DNA of 64,000 nucleotides from JBCBWG01 sp036804185 (GTDB lineage Bacteria > Pseudomonadota > Alphaproteobacteria > Rhizobiales > Hyphomicrobiaceae): NCBI GenBank assembly GCA_050330095.1, contig JBHJOC010000013.1, positions 24,304 to 88,303 of the forward strand, written 5' to 3'. Positions 33,266-41,471 of the stretch are shown piece by piece (position 1 is the stretch's first letter; each line of letters starts with the position of its first letter). Position numbers and translations under genes: made by a program. The notes beneath the pieces were generated by a model. The model ran no database searches and was not told the origin of the DNA. It saw nothing but the letters and a program-made list of their open reading frames with translations.

Positions 33266-34468
33266 GTGGCTCGATTCAAGACACTCGACGACGTTGATTT
33301 GCACGGACGCCGGGTTCTCGTCCGTGTCGACATCAACGTTCCAATCGAGGCCGGACGTGTCACGGACACGACGCGGATCCGTGCGATCGTCCCCACGATC
33401 AAGGACATCCTGGCCGCTGGCGGCATCCCAGTCTTGATTGCCCATTTTGGACGGCCCCAGGGCAGATACGTGCCAGAACTCTCCCTTGCACCGTTGCGGG
33501 CACCGCTTGCGGACTTGGTTGGTGCGCCGGTCCTCTTCGTTGCTGACGACGGGGTTCGATCAGCATGGGCTCAGACCAGCGATGCCAGACCGGGCGATGT
33601 CGTCCTGCTCGAGAACATCCGCTTCTATCCTGGCGAGGAGTCGAACGATCCCGGCTTCGTTCGTGCGCTCGCCGCGCTGGGCGACATTTACGTCAACGAT
33701 GCGTTTTCAGCAGCGCACCGGGCGCATGCCTCGACCGAGGGCCTCGCCAAGGCCCTGCCGGCGGTCGCAGGGCGCCAGATGCAGGCTGAGCTCGAGGCCC
33801 TCAGCGCCGTTCTCGACGCGCCCAAGGGACCGACGGCAGCGCTCGTCGGCGGCGCGAAGGTATCGAGCAAGATCGACGTCCTTACCAATCTCGTCACGAA
33901 GGTCGATCGCCTGATCGTCGGTGGCGGCATGGCCAACACGTTTCTCATCGCCAAGGGCCATGCGGTTGGAAAGTCTCTTGCCGAGACCGACCTGGCGGCC
34001 ACGGCCAAGCGGATCATTGCAAGGGCCGAGCAGTGCGGTTGCACAATCCTGCTTCCTGTGGACGTCAGGGTTGCGATGGAATTCAAGTCCGGCGCGCCGT
34101 CTCGCATTGTCGGTGTCGATGCGGTCGGTCCCGATGACATGATCCTCGATGTCGGGCCGAAAACCATCGCAGCCTTGACGGAAGCGATCGCAACCTGCCG
34201 AACCTTGTTGTGGAACGGTCCGCTCGGTGCTTTCGAGATCGCACCATTCGGCGAGGGTACGTTCGCAGTCGCGCGCGCAGCCGCAAGCCAGACACGGGCC
34301 GGTCACCTGACGTCGGTCGCTGGCGGCGGCGACACCGTTGCAGCGCTCAATGCTGCTGAGGCGACGGACGGCTTCAGCTATGTCTCAACGGCGGGAGGTG
34401 CGTTCCTCGAGTGGCTCGAGGGCAAGACGCTGCCTGGCATCGCCGCGCTTGAAGCTTCGGCTGCGTGA
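33266..34468 (+). CDS. pgk: phosphoglycerate kinase
   Basis: A 400-aa glycolytic kinase converting 1,3-bisphosphoglycerate and ADP to 3-phosphoglycerate and ATP. Signature VLVRVDINVPIEAG is near the N-terminus, with GGAKVSSKIDVLTNL in the hinge region and the nucleotide-loop GGGDTVAALN near the C-terminus. The start is GTG, 33266, behind AAGGGGAG. It follows tkt closely and is probably co-transcribed. The typical Asn in DxNVP is present, so an active enzyme is expected. Confidence 0.97.
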   Translation: MARFKTLDDVDLHGRRVLVRVDINVPIEAGRVTDTTRIRAIVPTIKDILAAGGIPVLIAHFGRPQGRYVPELSLAPLRAPLADLVGAPVLFVADDGVRSAWAQTSDARPGDVVLLENIRFYPGEESNDPGFVRALAALGDIYVNDAFSAAHRAHASTEGLAKALPAVAGRQMQAELEALSAVLDAPKGPTAALVGGAKVSSKIDVLTNLVTKVDRLIVGGGMANTFLIAKGHAVGKSLAETDLAATAKRIIARAEQCGCTILLPVDVRVAMEFKSGAPSRIVGVDAVGPDDMILDVGPKTIAALTEAIATCRTLLWNGPLGAFEIAPFGEGTFAVARAAASQTRAGHLTSVAGGGDTVAALNAAEATDGFSYVSTAGGAFLEWLEGKTLPGIAALEASAA

Positions 34469-34595
34469 TGCAAGGTGCCAAGGAGGAAGGGCGCGTCGGG
34501 CCTCGTTCACGGCGTTTTGAGCGAGCGGCGGGTCGTCGTGAATTGTCGACGTCGTGCGCGCGGCCCATGTCAGCCTGAGGCGGTTATCGCTCCGA

Positions 34596-34755
34596 CTGGT
34601 ACCCGCTTTCCGTCGGTCGTGCTTCTCCTCGTCAGACACTGTAACGAACGCCGGACAGCAAAGAGTACGAGCAACCTAAGGACTCTCGTACCGCTTTTCG
34701 ATCAGAGGCCCCTGGCAGGCGCGTGCCGCATGCGCTCTCAGCGACCTCGAAGTGC
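34596..34755 (-). repeat. two-hairpin element, family 1, reverse orientation, degenerate left half
   Basis: Opens CTGGTACCCGCTTTCCG, has the centre CGAG-CAACCTAAGGACT-CTCG (again exactly 13 nt), then CGTACCGCTTTTCGATCAGA. The last hairpin does not close with a clean end, so the right boundary is approximate. Confidence 0.7.
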
Positions 34756-34852
34756 AACGCTCTACGCGTGTGGTCCAGATCTCGACGTTCGTTCAAGGGC
34801 CCCTGCAGAGGACAACGGATGTCGCAATCACGACGCAGGCGTTCAGGACGTC

Positions 34853-34927
34853 CTGGTACCCTTTCTCTCGCAAGTTCGTTTGGAAGCCGCAGTTGATAAC
34901 CGACGAAATTGCGAAAGCGGGTACAAG
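34853..34927 (+). repeat. single-hairpin unit, family 1 right half
   Basis: CTGGTACCCTTTC to AAAGCGGGTACAAG, one hairpin only, bounded by CTGG and CAAG. Between this and the previous element, about 100 bases hold no recognised feature. Confidence 0.72.
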
Positions 34928-34986
34928 GCCCGCCCGCAGGTTGACCTGATCGCAACGACGGGCTGCAAGAACACTAGGACACCGAG

Positions 34987-35784
34987 GTGCTGGACCTTTC
35001 GATCTATGCAGCCGTCGCGCTGGCTGGGCTTATCAGCTTTCTCAGCCCGTGCGTACTGCCACTCGTGCCGCCATATCTCGGCTATCTCGGTGGCACCACA
35101 ATCTCTCAGGCCACGGCACAGGAAGGCCTTGACCGCGCCGTCTGGCTGCGAGTGGTAACCGGGTCCGTTTTTTTCGTCCTGGGCTTTACCACCGTGTTCG
35201 TCAGCATGGGGGCCGGTGCATCGTTTTTCGGACAGGTCATCCAGACTCATCGCGAGACGCTTTCGATGATTGCTGGTTCGATCATCATCGTGTTCGGGCT
35301 GCATTTCATGGGGGTTTTGCGAATTCCCCTGCTGTTTGCTCAGGCCCGCTATGAAGCCGATGTTCAGGGCGCCACCTACTTGGGTGCATTCGTGATCGGT
35401 CTTGCGTTCGCGTTCGGCTGGACGCCGTGCATCGGCCCGGTGCTTGCGACGGTCCTGACGGTCGCAGCCAACGAGGCAAGCCTCGCGACCGGAGTGTCGC
35501 TGTTGCTGGCCTACTCCCTCGGCCTTGGGGTCCCGTTCGTTCTGGCGGCTGTCGCGATCCGGCCGTTCCTGGGCTTCTCGCGCCGCTTCCGTCGCCACCT
35601 CGGTCGTGTCGAGTTTGTCATGGGCGTCATTCTGGTCCTGACGGGCGTCATGTTCCTCACAGGAACCATGGGTTGGATCGGGCAGTGGTTGCTCGAAACG
35701 TTCCCGGCCCTCTTGGAACTGGAAGGTGCGTTTGCACCTGATACGCTGCAGCGCGATCTGCTCAATTCGACCGCGCCGCGCTGA
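34987..35784 (+). CDS. ccdA: cytochrome c biogenesis protein CcdA
   Basis: A 265-aa inner-membrane thiol-disulfide reductant carrier of the CcdA/DsbD family with about six helices. The two redox cysteines are in FLSPCVLPLVPPYLGYLGG and GWTPCIGPVLATVL, the paired family motifs. CcdA passes electrons from thioredoxin to periplasmic thioredoxin-like proteins for cytochrome c maturation. The start is a GTG at 34987 without a strong ribosome site. The C-terminal 30 residues are an extra amphipathic tail. No other ccm genes are nearby. Confidence 0.93.
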   Translation: MLDLSIYAAVALAGLISFLSPCVLPLVPPYLGYLGGTTISQATAQEGLDRAVWLRVVTGSVFFVLGFTTVFVSMGAGASFFGQVIQTHRETLSMIAGSIIIVFGLHFMGVLRIPLLFAQARYEADVQGATYLGAFVIGLAFAFGWTPCIGPVLATVLTVAANEASLATGVSLLLAYSLGLGVPFVLAAVAIRPFLGFSRRFRRHLGRVEFVMGVILVLTGVMFLTGTMGWIGQWLLETFPALLELEGAFAPDTLQRDLLNSTAPR

Positions 35785-35927
35785 CCGATCGCGCCGGTTC
35801 GGCGTTGCAGCGGCTGCCGTCGCTGCCGGAGGATTCGGTTTGTGTTGGCCAAGGATTGGTCCAAGTTAATATGCCTCAAGGCAATGCGCGATCGCAGTGA
35901 TCTGGCGATCGAGGCAGGGAGGCTGCG

Positions 35928-36770
35928 ATGACCACACCGACCGATAGGACGCCTGTTGCCCTTTCCATCGCCGGCTCGGACAGTTCCGGTGGTGCTGGCA
36001 TTCAGGCCGACCTCAAGACGTTCACGGCCCTCGGCATGTACGGCGCGACGGTTCTAACCGCGCTCACGGCCCAAAACACCTGCGGCGTGCGATCCGTTCA
36101 CATCCCATCGGCACGTTTCGTTGGGGAGCAGATGGATGCGGTGTTCGCCGACCTGAACGTGAAAGCGGCGAAGACGGGGATGCTTGCGACAGCCGAGATC
36201 ATCGACGGCGTCGCCAACGCGATGGCGCATCGACCCGATGTCGCGTTGATCGTCGACCCCGTGATGATCGCGACCTCGGGCGACCCGCTGATCGCGCCAG
36301 ACGCGATCGCTGCGATGCGCGACGTTCTCCTGCCGCTTGCGACGCTTACAACACCCAATATCAACGAGGCGGCCGCGCTGCTCAACCGGCCGGCTGCGCT
36401 GACGGAAACGGAGATGGTCGAGCAGGCGAGGCTGATTGTCGAACGCGGGTGCCGTGCCGTGTTGATCAAGGGGGGGCATCTCAAGAGCGAGCACGGAAGG
36501 GCGCGTGACGTGCTCGTGTCGCGCGGCGCGCCGGAACCTGTCTGGTTCGAGGGGCCTTGGATCGAGACGACCAACACCCATGGCACCGGCTGTACTCTGT
36601 CTGCCGCGATCACAGCATTTCTTGTTCTGGGTGACGATCTTGAGGCTGCCATCGGCGCAGGAAAGCGCTATCTCACGCATGCTCTGGCAGCGGGGGCCTC
36701 CAAGCGGGTTGGTCACGGTCACGGTCCGCCAGATCATCTGTTTGCCATTCGTGTTGAAAAGGATGACTGA
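35928..36770 (+). CDS. thiD: hydroxymethylpyrimidine/phosphomethylpyrimidine kinase
   Basis: A 280-aa ThiD enzyme that phosphorylates HMP and HMP-P in thiamine synthesis. The family signature GSDSSGGAGIQADLKTF is near the N-terminus, TALTAQNTCGV follows, and the C-terminal GTGCTLSAAITAFL holds the anion hole and catalytic Cys/Asp region. No TPP riboswitch core is seen in the 140 bases upstream. The stop overlaps the next gene's start by one base (TGATG). Confidence 0.95.
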   Translation: MTTPTDRTPVALSIAGSDSSGGAGIQADLKTFTALGMYGATVLTALTAQNTCGVRSVHIPSARFVGEQMDAVFADLNVKAAKTGMLATAEIIDGVANAMAHRPDVALIVDPVMIATSGDPLIAPDAIAAMRDVLLPLATLTTPNINEAAALLNRPAALTETEMVEQARLIVERGCRAVLIKGGHLKSEHGRARDVLVSRGAPEPVWFEGPWIETTNTHGTGCTLSAAITAFLVLGDDLEAAIGAGKRYLTHALAAGASKRVGHGHGPPDHLFAIRVEKDD

Positions 36771-37261
36771 TGCGTAGAGGGATGCGCGTCGCTTTCCTTG
36801 CTGCCGTGACCTTGATCTGCGTTGCGTTCGCTGGCCTTGCCCCCGTGCGCGCCGCGCCGTTCAAGGACTATGAAGGGCGTTACGAAGGCTGGGGCGTCAT
36901 GAGGCTTGCAAACGGTCAGGTCGAGCGGATCCGCTGCATCGCTGACTACATGACGGAAGCCGCAGGAACCGAATTGCGCCAGGCCCTGCGCTGCGCCAGC
37001 CCGAGCGTCCGCATCGAGGCAACCGGCCGGATGAGCGCACAAGGCGACGGCAAGGTCGATGGAACATGGCTCGAACACGTCTTCAATGTGCGCGGCACGA
37101 TCAGCGGTTTGGCGACGGACCAGGGATTTGCCCTGACGATCGTCGGGCCTACCTTTTCGGCCGCGATGGACGTGATCCAGGCCGGCTGCCGTCAGTCCCT
37201 GTCGATCAGCCCGCAAGGTTTCAACATCGATCGGATCAGCATCGGGCTGTCGCGCTGCTGA
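36770..37261 (+). CDS. secreted protein of unknown function coupled to thiD
   Basis: A 163-aa protein with a signal peptide (about residues 8-29, cleavage near VRAAP). The mature 135 residues show FKDYEGRYEGWGVM, a lipocalin-like opening, then regular beta strands (VRGTISGLATDQGFALTIVG) and four cysteines. A small periplasmic beta-barrel is plausible. Start overlaps the thiD stop, so it is translated with it, but a link to thiamine is not evident. I do not recognise a named family. Confidence 0.72.
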   Translation: MRRGMRVAFLAAVTLICVAFAGLAPVRAAPFKDYEGRYEGWGVMRLANGQVERIRCIADYMTEAAGTELRQALRCASPSVRIEATGRMSAQGDGKVDGTWLEHVFNVRGTISGLATDQGFALTIVGPTFSAAMDVIQAGCRQSLSISPQGFNIDRISIGLSRC

Positions 37262-37504
37262 GGCTCATGTGACGATCGGGTTGGGTGGCCTGCGAGCAGC
37301 GGAGTTGCTGCGTGCGGCGGAAAGGTTCCGCTCATGCCCTCACGCCCATACGCCGTTCGGGGATGCTGGCGAGGCGTGTCGATAACTCTATCGAATTCAT
37401 TTGCAATCGCCAATTTTTGGTGATGACGTTCGTCCCCGGCGTCGCTGCGCTCGGCGCGATGCCGTACCGCGAAAGCAGCAGCTCCGCGGTATTTCGCTCA
37501 CGCG

Positions 37505-38035
37505 ATGGAACTCTCTCAGATGGACGAAGTCGCATTGCGCGACGCCGTGAGCGAAGATGTTGACGGGCTCGTTGACCTCGAGACCTCCTGCTTCGATGCC
37601 AGCTATTTGGGCCAAGATCTGAGCCGCGACGAGTTTCTCGATCGCATTGCGAGCCCGTCGGCCGTTCTGATTGTTGCTGAAGCTGGCACCCGCCTCTTGG
37701 GCTATGCACTTTTGATGCTCGACCGGTCGCGTCATCGCGCCGCGCTCGATAGCGTCGCGGTTGCGCGTGACTTTCGCGGTCGTGGCGTTGGGGCGCGCCT
37801 TTGCGGGGCTCTCGAAGCCCGGGCGCGCCATGAAGGCTTTGCCGCGATCGAGCTCGAAGTCCGCACGGACAATGGGCGGGCGATCACGCTCTACGAGCGG
37901 CTCGGCTACGAGCGTGCGGAGTGTCTACCCGCGTTCTATGCGGACGGTGTCTCCGCCCTCAAAATGATCCGAAGGCTCGATCGAATGAACCCTCATACTG
38001 CGCGCGACCTGCAGGAAGTGCCGAGGCATGACTGA
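37505..38035 (+). CDS. GNAT N-acetyltransferase partnered with a RimK-like ATP-grasp enzyme
   Basis: A 176-aa acetyltransferase. The acetyl-CoA loop is VARDFRGRGVGARLCGAL, and the C-terminal part DNGRAITLYERLGYERAECLPAFYADG is typical for amino-acid or peptide N-terminal acetylation. It lies 57 bases upstream of an RLAN-domain ATP-grasp gene. This pair is found in many proteobacteria and is expected to make an acetylated amino-acid ligation product. The compound is unknown to me; the acetylation target is probably an amino acid or small peptide. Confidence 0.82.
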   Translation: MELSQMDEVALRDAVSEDVDGLVDLETSCFDASYLGQDLSRDEFLDRIASPSAVLIVAEAGTRLLGYALLMLDRSRHRAALDSVAVARDFRGRGVGARLCGALEARARHEGFAAIELEVRTDNGRAITLYERLGYERAECLPAFYADGVSALKMIRRLDRMNPHTARDLQEVPRHD

Positions 38036-38092
38036 AGGCTCGGCGGATTACTCTCTGAGATCACTGGACACTTTATCAGGACTTGTACGTCC

Positions 38093-39595
38093 ATGAGCGA
38101 CTGGCTCATTCTCGTTGAGAGTGATGGCGACATCGGCCAGGCGGAGACGCCGCACAAGGTGATGCGCGTCGCCGACTACCTCGCGCGCCCGGCGCTGTTT
38201 GCTGGGCGTCGCCCGCATGTCCTCAATCTCGCCCGGTCCTTCGCCTACCAGTCGGCTGGCTATTATGCGTCGCTGCTGGCCGAAGCGCGCGGCCATCGCG
38301 TCAGCCCGAGCGTTCAAACACTCGTCGAGTTGTCGTCGAAGAGCGTCTACGCTCACGCTTTGCCGGAATTGAACGAGATCGCCCAGCAGGCGCGCGCCAG
38401 AGGTGCGCCGGACATTGAAAAGCTTTTCATCGCCTTCGCGCGGAGTGACACGCCAGGCTATGATCGTCTCGCCCGCGAGGTCTCGGACTGGTTTCGCGCG
38501 CCCGCGATCGAGATCGAGTTCGACGACAAGAAAATCGGGCAGATCGCGCGCATCAGGCTGGTTCCGCCGCACCGGCTCAAGGATGCGCGTCGCACGTTCT
38601 TCCTCGACGCCATGGCTGCCTACACGCGTGGTCGGCTCAGCGCACCGAAGGCGCGTCAGCCGGCAAAATGGTCGCTCGCCGTGTTGGTCGATCCGAAGGA
38701 GGCGATGCCGCCATCCAAACCGACGGCCATCAAGAGGTTTTGCGATGTTGCAGAGCGGCTTGGCGTCGAGGTTGAAGTGATAGATCCCAGTGACCTGCCA
38801 AGCCTCGCCGAGTTCGATGCCCTGTTCATCAGGGCGACGACCCGGATCGACAATTTCACCTACCGGTTCGCACGTCGCGCGGAACAGGAGGGCATGCCCG
38901 TGATCGACGACACGGTGTCGATGATCCGGTGCACAAACAAAGTCTACCTCAAGGAGATTCTCGAGAACGCGAAGCTGCCGATCCCCAAGACAGAAATCGT
39001 CGATGCGAAATCGGACCTTGCGGCAGTGTTCCAGCGCCTCGGAACGCCCGTTGTTTTGAAGCCACCGGATGGCGCCTTCGGTGCGCGCATGGTCAAGGCC
39101 GCCACGCTCGAGGACTTCCGCGTCGCAACGCAAACCATGTTCGCCGAGACGGCGCTCGTGATCGCGCAAGCCTTCGTTCCGACCAAGTTCGACTGGCGCA
39201 TCGGTGTGCTTGGCGGTGAGCCGCTCTATGCCTGCCAATACCGCATGGCGAGAGGCCATTGGCAGATCGTCAAATATGGCCCCGAAGGCAAGTTTACCGA
39301 GGGGGGCTCTTCGACCGTCCGCATCGAAGATGCCCCGAAGGCGATCGTCGATGCTGCCGTGAAGGCAGCACGCCTCATCGGTGACGGGCTCTACGGCGTG
39401 GACCTGAAGGAGACCGACAGTGGCGTCGTGATCATCGAGATCAACGATAATCCGAACCTGGATCTGGAGGTCGAGGCCGCGGTGTTGAAGGACGAGCTTT
39501 GGAGCCGGATCATCGCGTGGTTCTCGAGCCGCCTTGAGAACCGGTTCGGTGTGCCGGCCCGTCGCCACGTCGCCAACGGCTCGATGCCATCGTGA
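38093..39595 (+). CDS. RimK-like ATP-grasp ligase with N-terminal RLAN domain
   Basis: A 500-aa enzyme. The first 170 or so residues form the RLAN domain (DWLILVESDGDI, ARSFAYQSAGYYASLLAEARGH), followed by a RimK-type ATP-grasp domain with DDTVSMIRCTNKVYLKE, VVLKPPDGAFGARMVK and the magnesium-binding VIIEINDNPNLDLE. Such ligases join amino acids through an acyl-phosphate. Coupled with the preceding acetyltransferase, a modified di- or oligopeptide product is likely. The exact substrate is unknown. No amide-forming asparagine synthetase lies nearby, so this is not the NAGGN osmolyte cluster. Confidence 0.85.
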   Translation: MSDWLILVESDGDIGQAETPHKVMRVADYLARPALFAGRRPHVLNLARSFAYQSAGYYASLLAEARGHRVSPSVQTLVELSSKSVYAHALPELNEIAQQARARGAPDIEKLFIAFARSDTPGYDRLAREVSDWFRAPAIEIEFDDKKIGQIARIRLVPPHRLKDARRTFFLDAMAAYTRGRLSAPKARQPAKWSLAVLVDPKEAMPPSKPTAIKRFCDVAERLGVEVEVIDPSDLPSLAEFDALFIRATTRIDNFTYRFARRAEQEGMPVIDDTVSMIRCTNKVYLKEILENAKLPIPKTEIVDAKSDLAAVFQRLGTPVVLKPPDGAFGARMVKAATLEDFRVATQTMFAETALVIAQAFVPTKFDWRIGVLGGEPLYACQYRMARGHWQIVKYGPEGKFTEGGSSTVRIEDAPKAIVDAAVKAARLIGDGLYGVDLKETDSGVVIIEINDNPNLDLEVEAAVLKDELWSRIIAWFSSRLENRFGVPARRHVANGSMPS

Positions 39596-39656
39596 GATAT
39601 CACCAATCCCGTCAACCCGCGCTGGCCTCGCCCCACTCAGCGCCGAAGCGAACCCC

Positions 39657-40643
39657 ATGACACGTCCTGATTTGCCATCCATCACCGATATCGAAGCCGC
39701 GCGAGGCCGATTGTCCGGCGCTGCGATCATGACGCCGCTGCTGTCGTCGGCCGCGCTCGATGCGCGCGTTGGTGGCCGCGTCCTGCTGAAGGCGGAGAAC
39801 CTGCAGCGCACCGGATCGTTCAAGTTCCGCGGGGCCTACAACGCGGTGAGCCGCATCGATCCTGCTGCAACGCCCGGTGGTGTCGTTGCGGCCTCGTCCG
39901 GCAACCACGCACAAGGCATTGCGGCAGCGGCCGCTCTGTTGGGGCACAGGGCCGCGATCGTGATGCCATCTGACGCCCCTGGCCTGAAGGTCGCGCGCAC
40001 GCGCGACTACGGTGCAGAGGTCGTCCTTTACGACCGTGACAGCGAGGATCGGGTTGCGATTGCCGAGCACCTGACCAAAGTGCGGCGGGCCCACTTCGTC
40101 CACCCATTTGACGATGCCCACGTGATTGCCGGGCAGGGAACGGTAGGGCTCGAGATCGCAGAGCAAGCCCGAGATCAAGGGCTTGTGCCCGATCAAGTCC
40201 TCGTCTGCTGTGCTGGTGGCGGCCTGACGGCCGGGGTCGCGCTCGGCGTCCATGCGCGCTTTCCAGCTGCCCGGATTCACACCGTAGAGCCGCATGGCTT
40301 CGATGATTTTGCGCGTTCACTGGTCGCCGGCGAGCGTGTCACCAACGTTCAGAAATCAGGCTCCGTTTGCGATGCATTGCTTGTCGATCAGCCCGGCCGG
40401 CGGAACTTCGAGATTGCGCGCGATCACGTGCACTCCGGCCTCGTGGTGAGCGATCAGCAGGCGCTCGCTGCGGTGCGGTTTGCATTCACCGAACTGAAGC
40501 TGGTGCTCGAGCCTGGCGGGGCCGTCGCCCTGGCGGCGGTGCTCGAGGGTTTGGTGGACACCCGTGACCGGGTCACGGTCGTCGTGCTTTCGGGCGGGAA
40601 CGTGGATCCGGCGCTGTTTGCTGAGGCGATTTCAATGAATTGA
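39657..40643 (+). CDS. threonine/serine dehydratase, catabolic type
   Basis: A 328-aa PLP enzyme removing ammonia from threonine or serine. The PLP lysine is in RTGSFKFRGAYNA, the substrate loop SSGNHAQGIAAAAALLG follows, and the phosphate-binding glycine loop is VCCAGGGLTAGVALG. No ACT regulatory domain follows, so it belongs with the short catabolic or racemase-like group, not with biosynthetic IlvA (about 510 aa). I start at the ATG at 39657; the frame is open further upstream inside the previous gene. Serine racemase activity is an alternative. Confidence 0.88.
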   Translation: MTRPDLPSITDIEAARGRLSGAAIMTPLLSSAALDARVGGRVLLKAENLQRTGSFKFRGAYNAVSRIDPAATPGGVVAASSGNHAQGIAAAAALLGHRAAIVMPSDAPGLKVARTRDYGAEVVLYDRDSEDRVAIAEHLTKVRRAHFVHPFDDAHVIAGQGTVGLEIAEQARDQGLVPDQVLVCCAGGGLTAGVALGVHARFPAARIHTVEPHGFDDFARSLVAGERVTNVQKSGSVCDALLVDQPGRRNFEIARDHVHSGLVVSDQQALAAVRFAFTELKLVLEPGGAVALAAVLEGLVDTRDRVTVVVLSGGNVDPALFAEAISMN

Positions 40644-40668
40644 AGCGCGCACGTTCGCCTCGTCACGA

Positions 40669-41256
40669 TCAAATGTCGCCGTCAGGTGGCGGATTGTAGC
40701 TGTCGAATTGGGCTTCAAGCGCCACAGTCTCGAGCAACCCGTCCAGCCTGAGCAGCGCCCCGTCGAGCGCTTCCGTCAGTTGACGCACCCGCTTTGATTC
40801 GACAGCCTGCTGATGGCTCAGCGCATAGATCTGGGAGGCTTGGCGCGCAATCTTCTCGCAAGCTTCGACATTTGTGTCTTGCGCCTGTAGATCCCAAGCA
40901 AGTTCGTGGATCGCCTCTGCAACCGAAAGGATTTTGGCGGGTGCCGGAACGTCTGCACCATCGGACATGGCAACGGCTTGCGTTTGGCGATGGTTTAATG
41001 CGGCACGCGTTTCGTTCAGAAGAGACTGCAGGCTTTCGATCTCGCTGCGCAGTTGACCAAGAAGCGCTGGCGGCTCTCTGAGCGAGCTTTGCAGTTTCGC
41101 AACGGCCTCGTGCAGCGTCAGCGTGTCGAGCCTTCGCGCCCGACGGCCGTGCTCGGACAGAAACCATCGCCCTCGCGGCGACTCGAGAAGGGCTCTCTCG
41201 ATTGCCTTGTATTCTGTCTCGCCGTCGGCTTCGCGATGCGATCGAAGCTGAGCCAT
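40669..41256 (-). CDS. coiled-coil protein of unknown function, possibly CheZ-like
   Basis: A 195-aa largely helical protein. It opens with an acidic region and the segment IERALLESPRGRWFLSEHGRRARRLDT, followed by two long amphipathic helices (AVAKLQSSLREPPALLGQLRSEIESL and SVAEAIHELAWDLQAQDTNVEACEKIARQASQIYALS). The overall layout recalls alphaproteobacterial proteins annotated as CheZ phosphatase-like, but no chemotaxis genes are near. I start at the ATG at 41256; the track of sense codons continues upstream to 41349. Confidence 0.5.
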   Translation of the reverse strand: MAQLRSHREADGETEYKAIERALLESPRGRWFLSEHGRRARRLDTLTLHEAVAKLQSSLREPPALLGQLRSEIESLQSLLNETRAALNHRQTQAVAMSDGADVPAPAKILSVAEAIHELAWDLQAQDTNVEACEKIARQASQIYALSHQQAVESKRVRQLTEALDGALLRLDGLLETVALEAQFDSYNPPPDGDI

Positions 41257-41471
41257 GATGCCCTCCGAGCCACTGTCAGGTGTGGTGGGTAAGGCGATTC
41301 GGACGTGAGGCGGTTGTGCTGGCTTCGGAAAACCTGTGTAAGACCTCACCGGGGGCGAGCGTCAGCCGATGTCGCAACCGTGTCGCAGGCCATGGAGCCT
41401 TGTCGATCGGAGGCTGATGGCGCCGGCAGATAATCGCTGAGGCCGGCAGTGTCCGTAGCTCAGCACGGGGA

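Noticed and set aside
35785..35927. TPP riboswitch before thiD
   Set aside because: No CTGAGA core or matching helices are seen in the leader.
37505..39595. GNAT/ATP-grasp pair as the NAGGN osmolyte cluster
   Set aside because: That cluster uses a fused GNAT-ATP-grasp protein with an asparagine synthetase-like gene, neither of which is found here.
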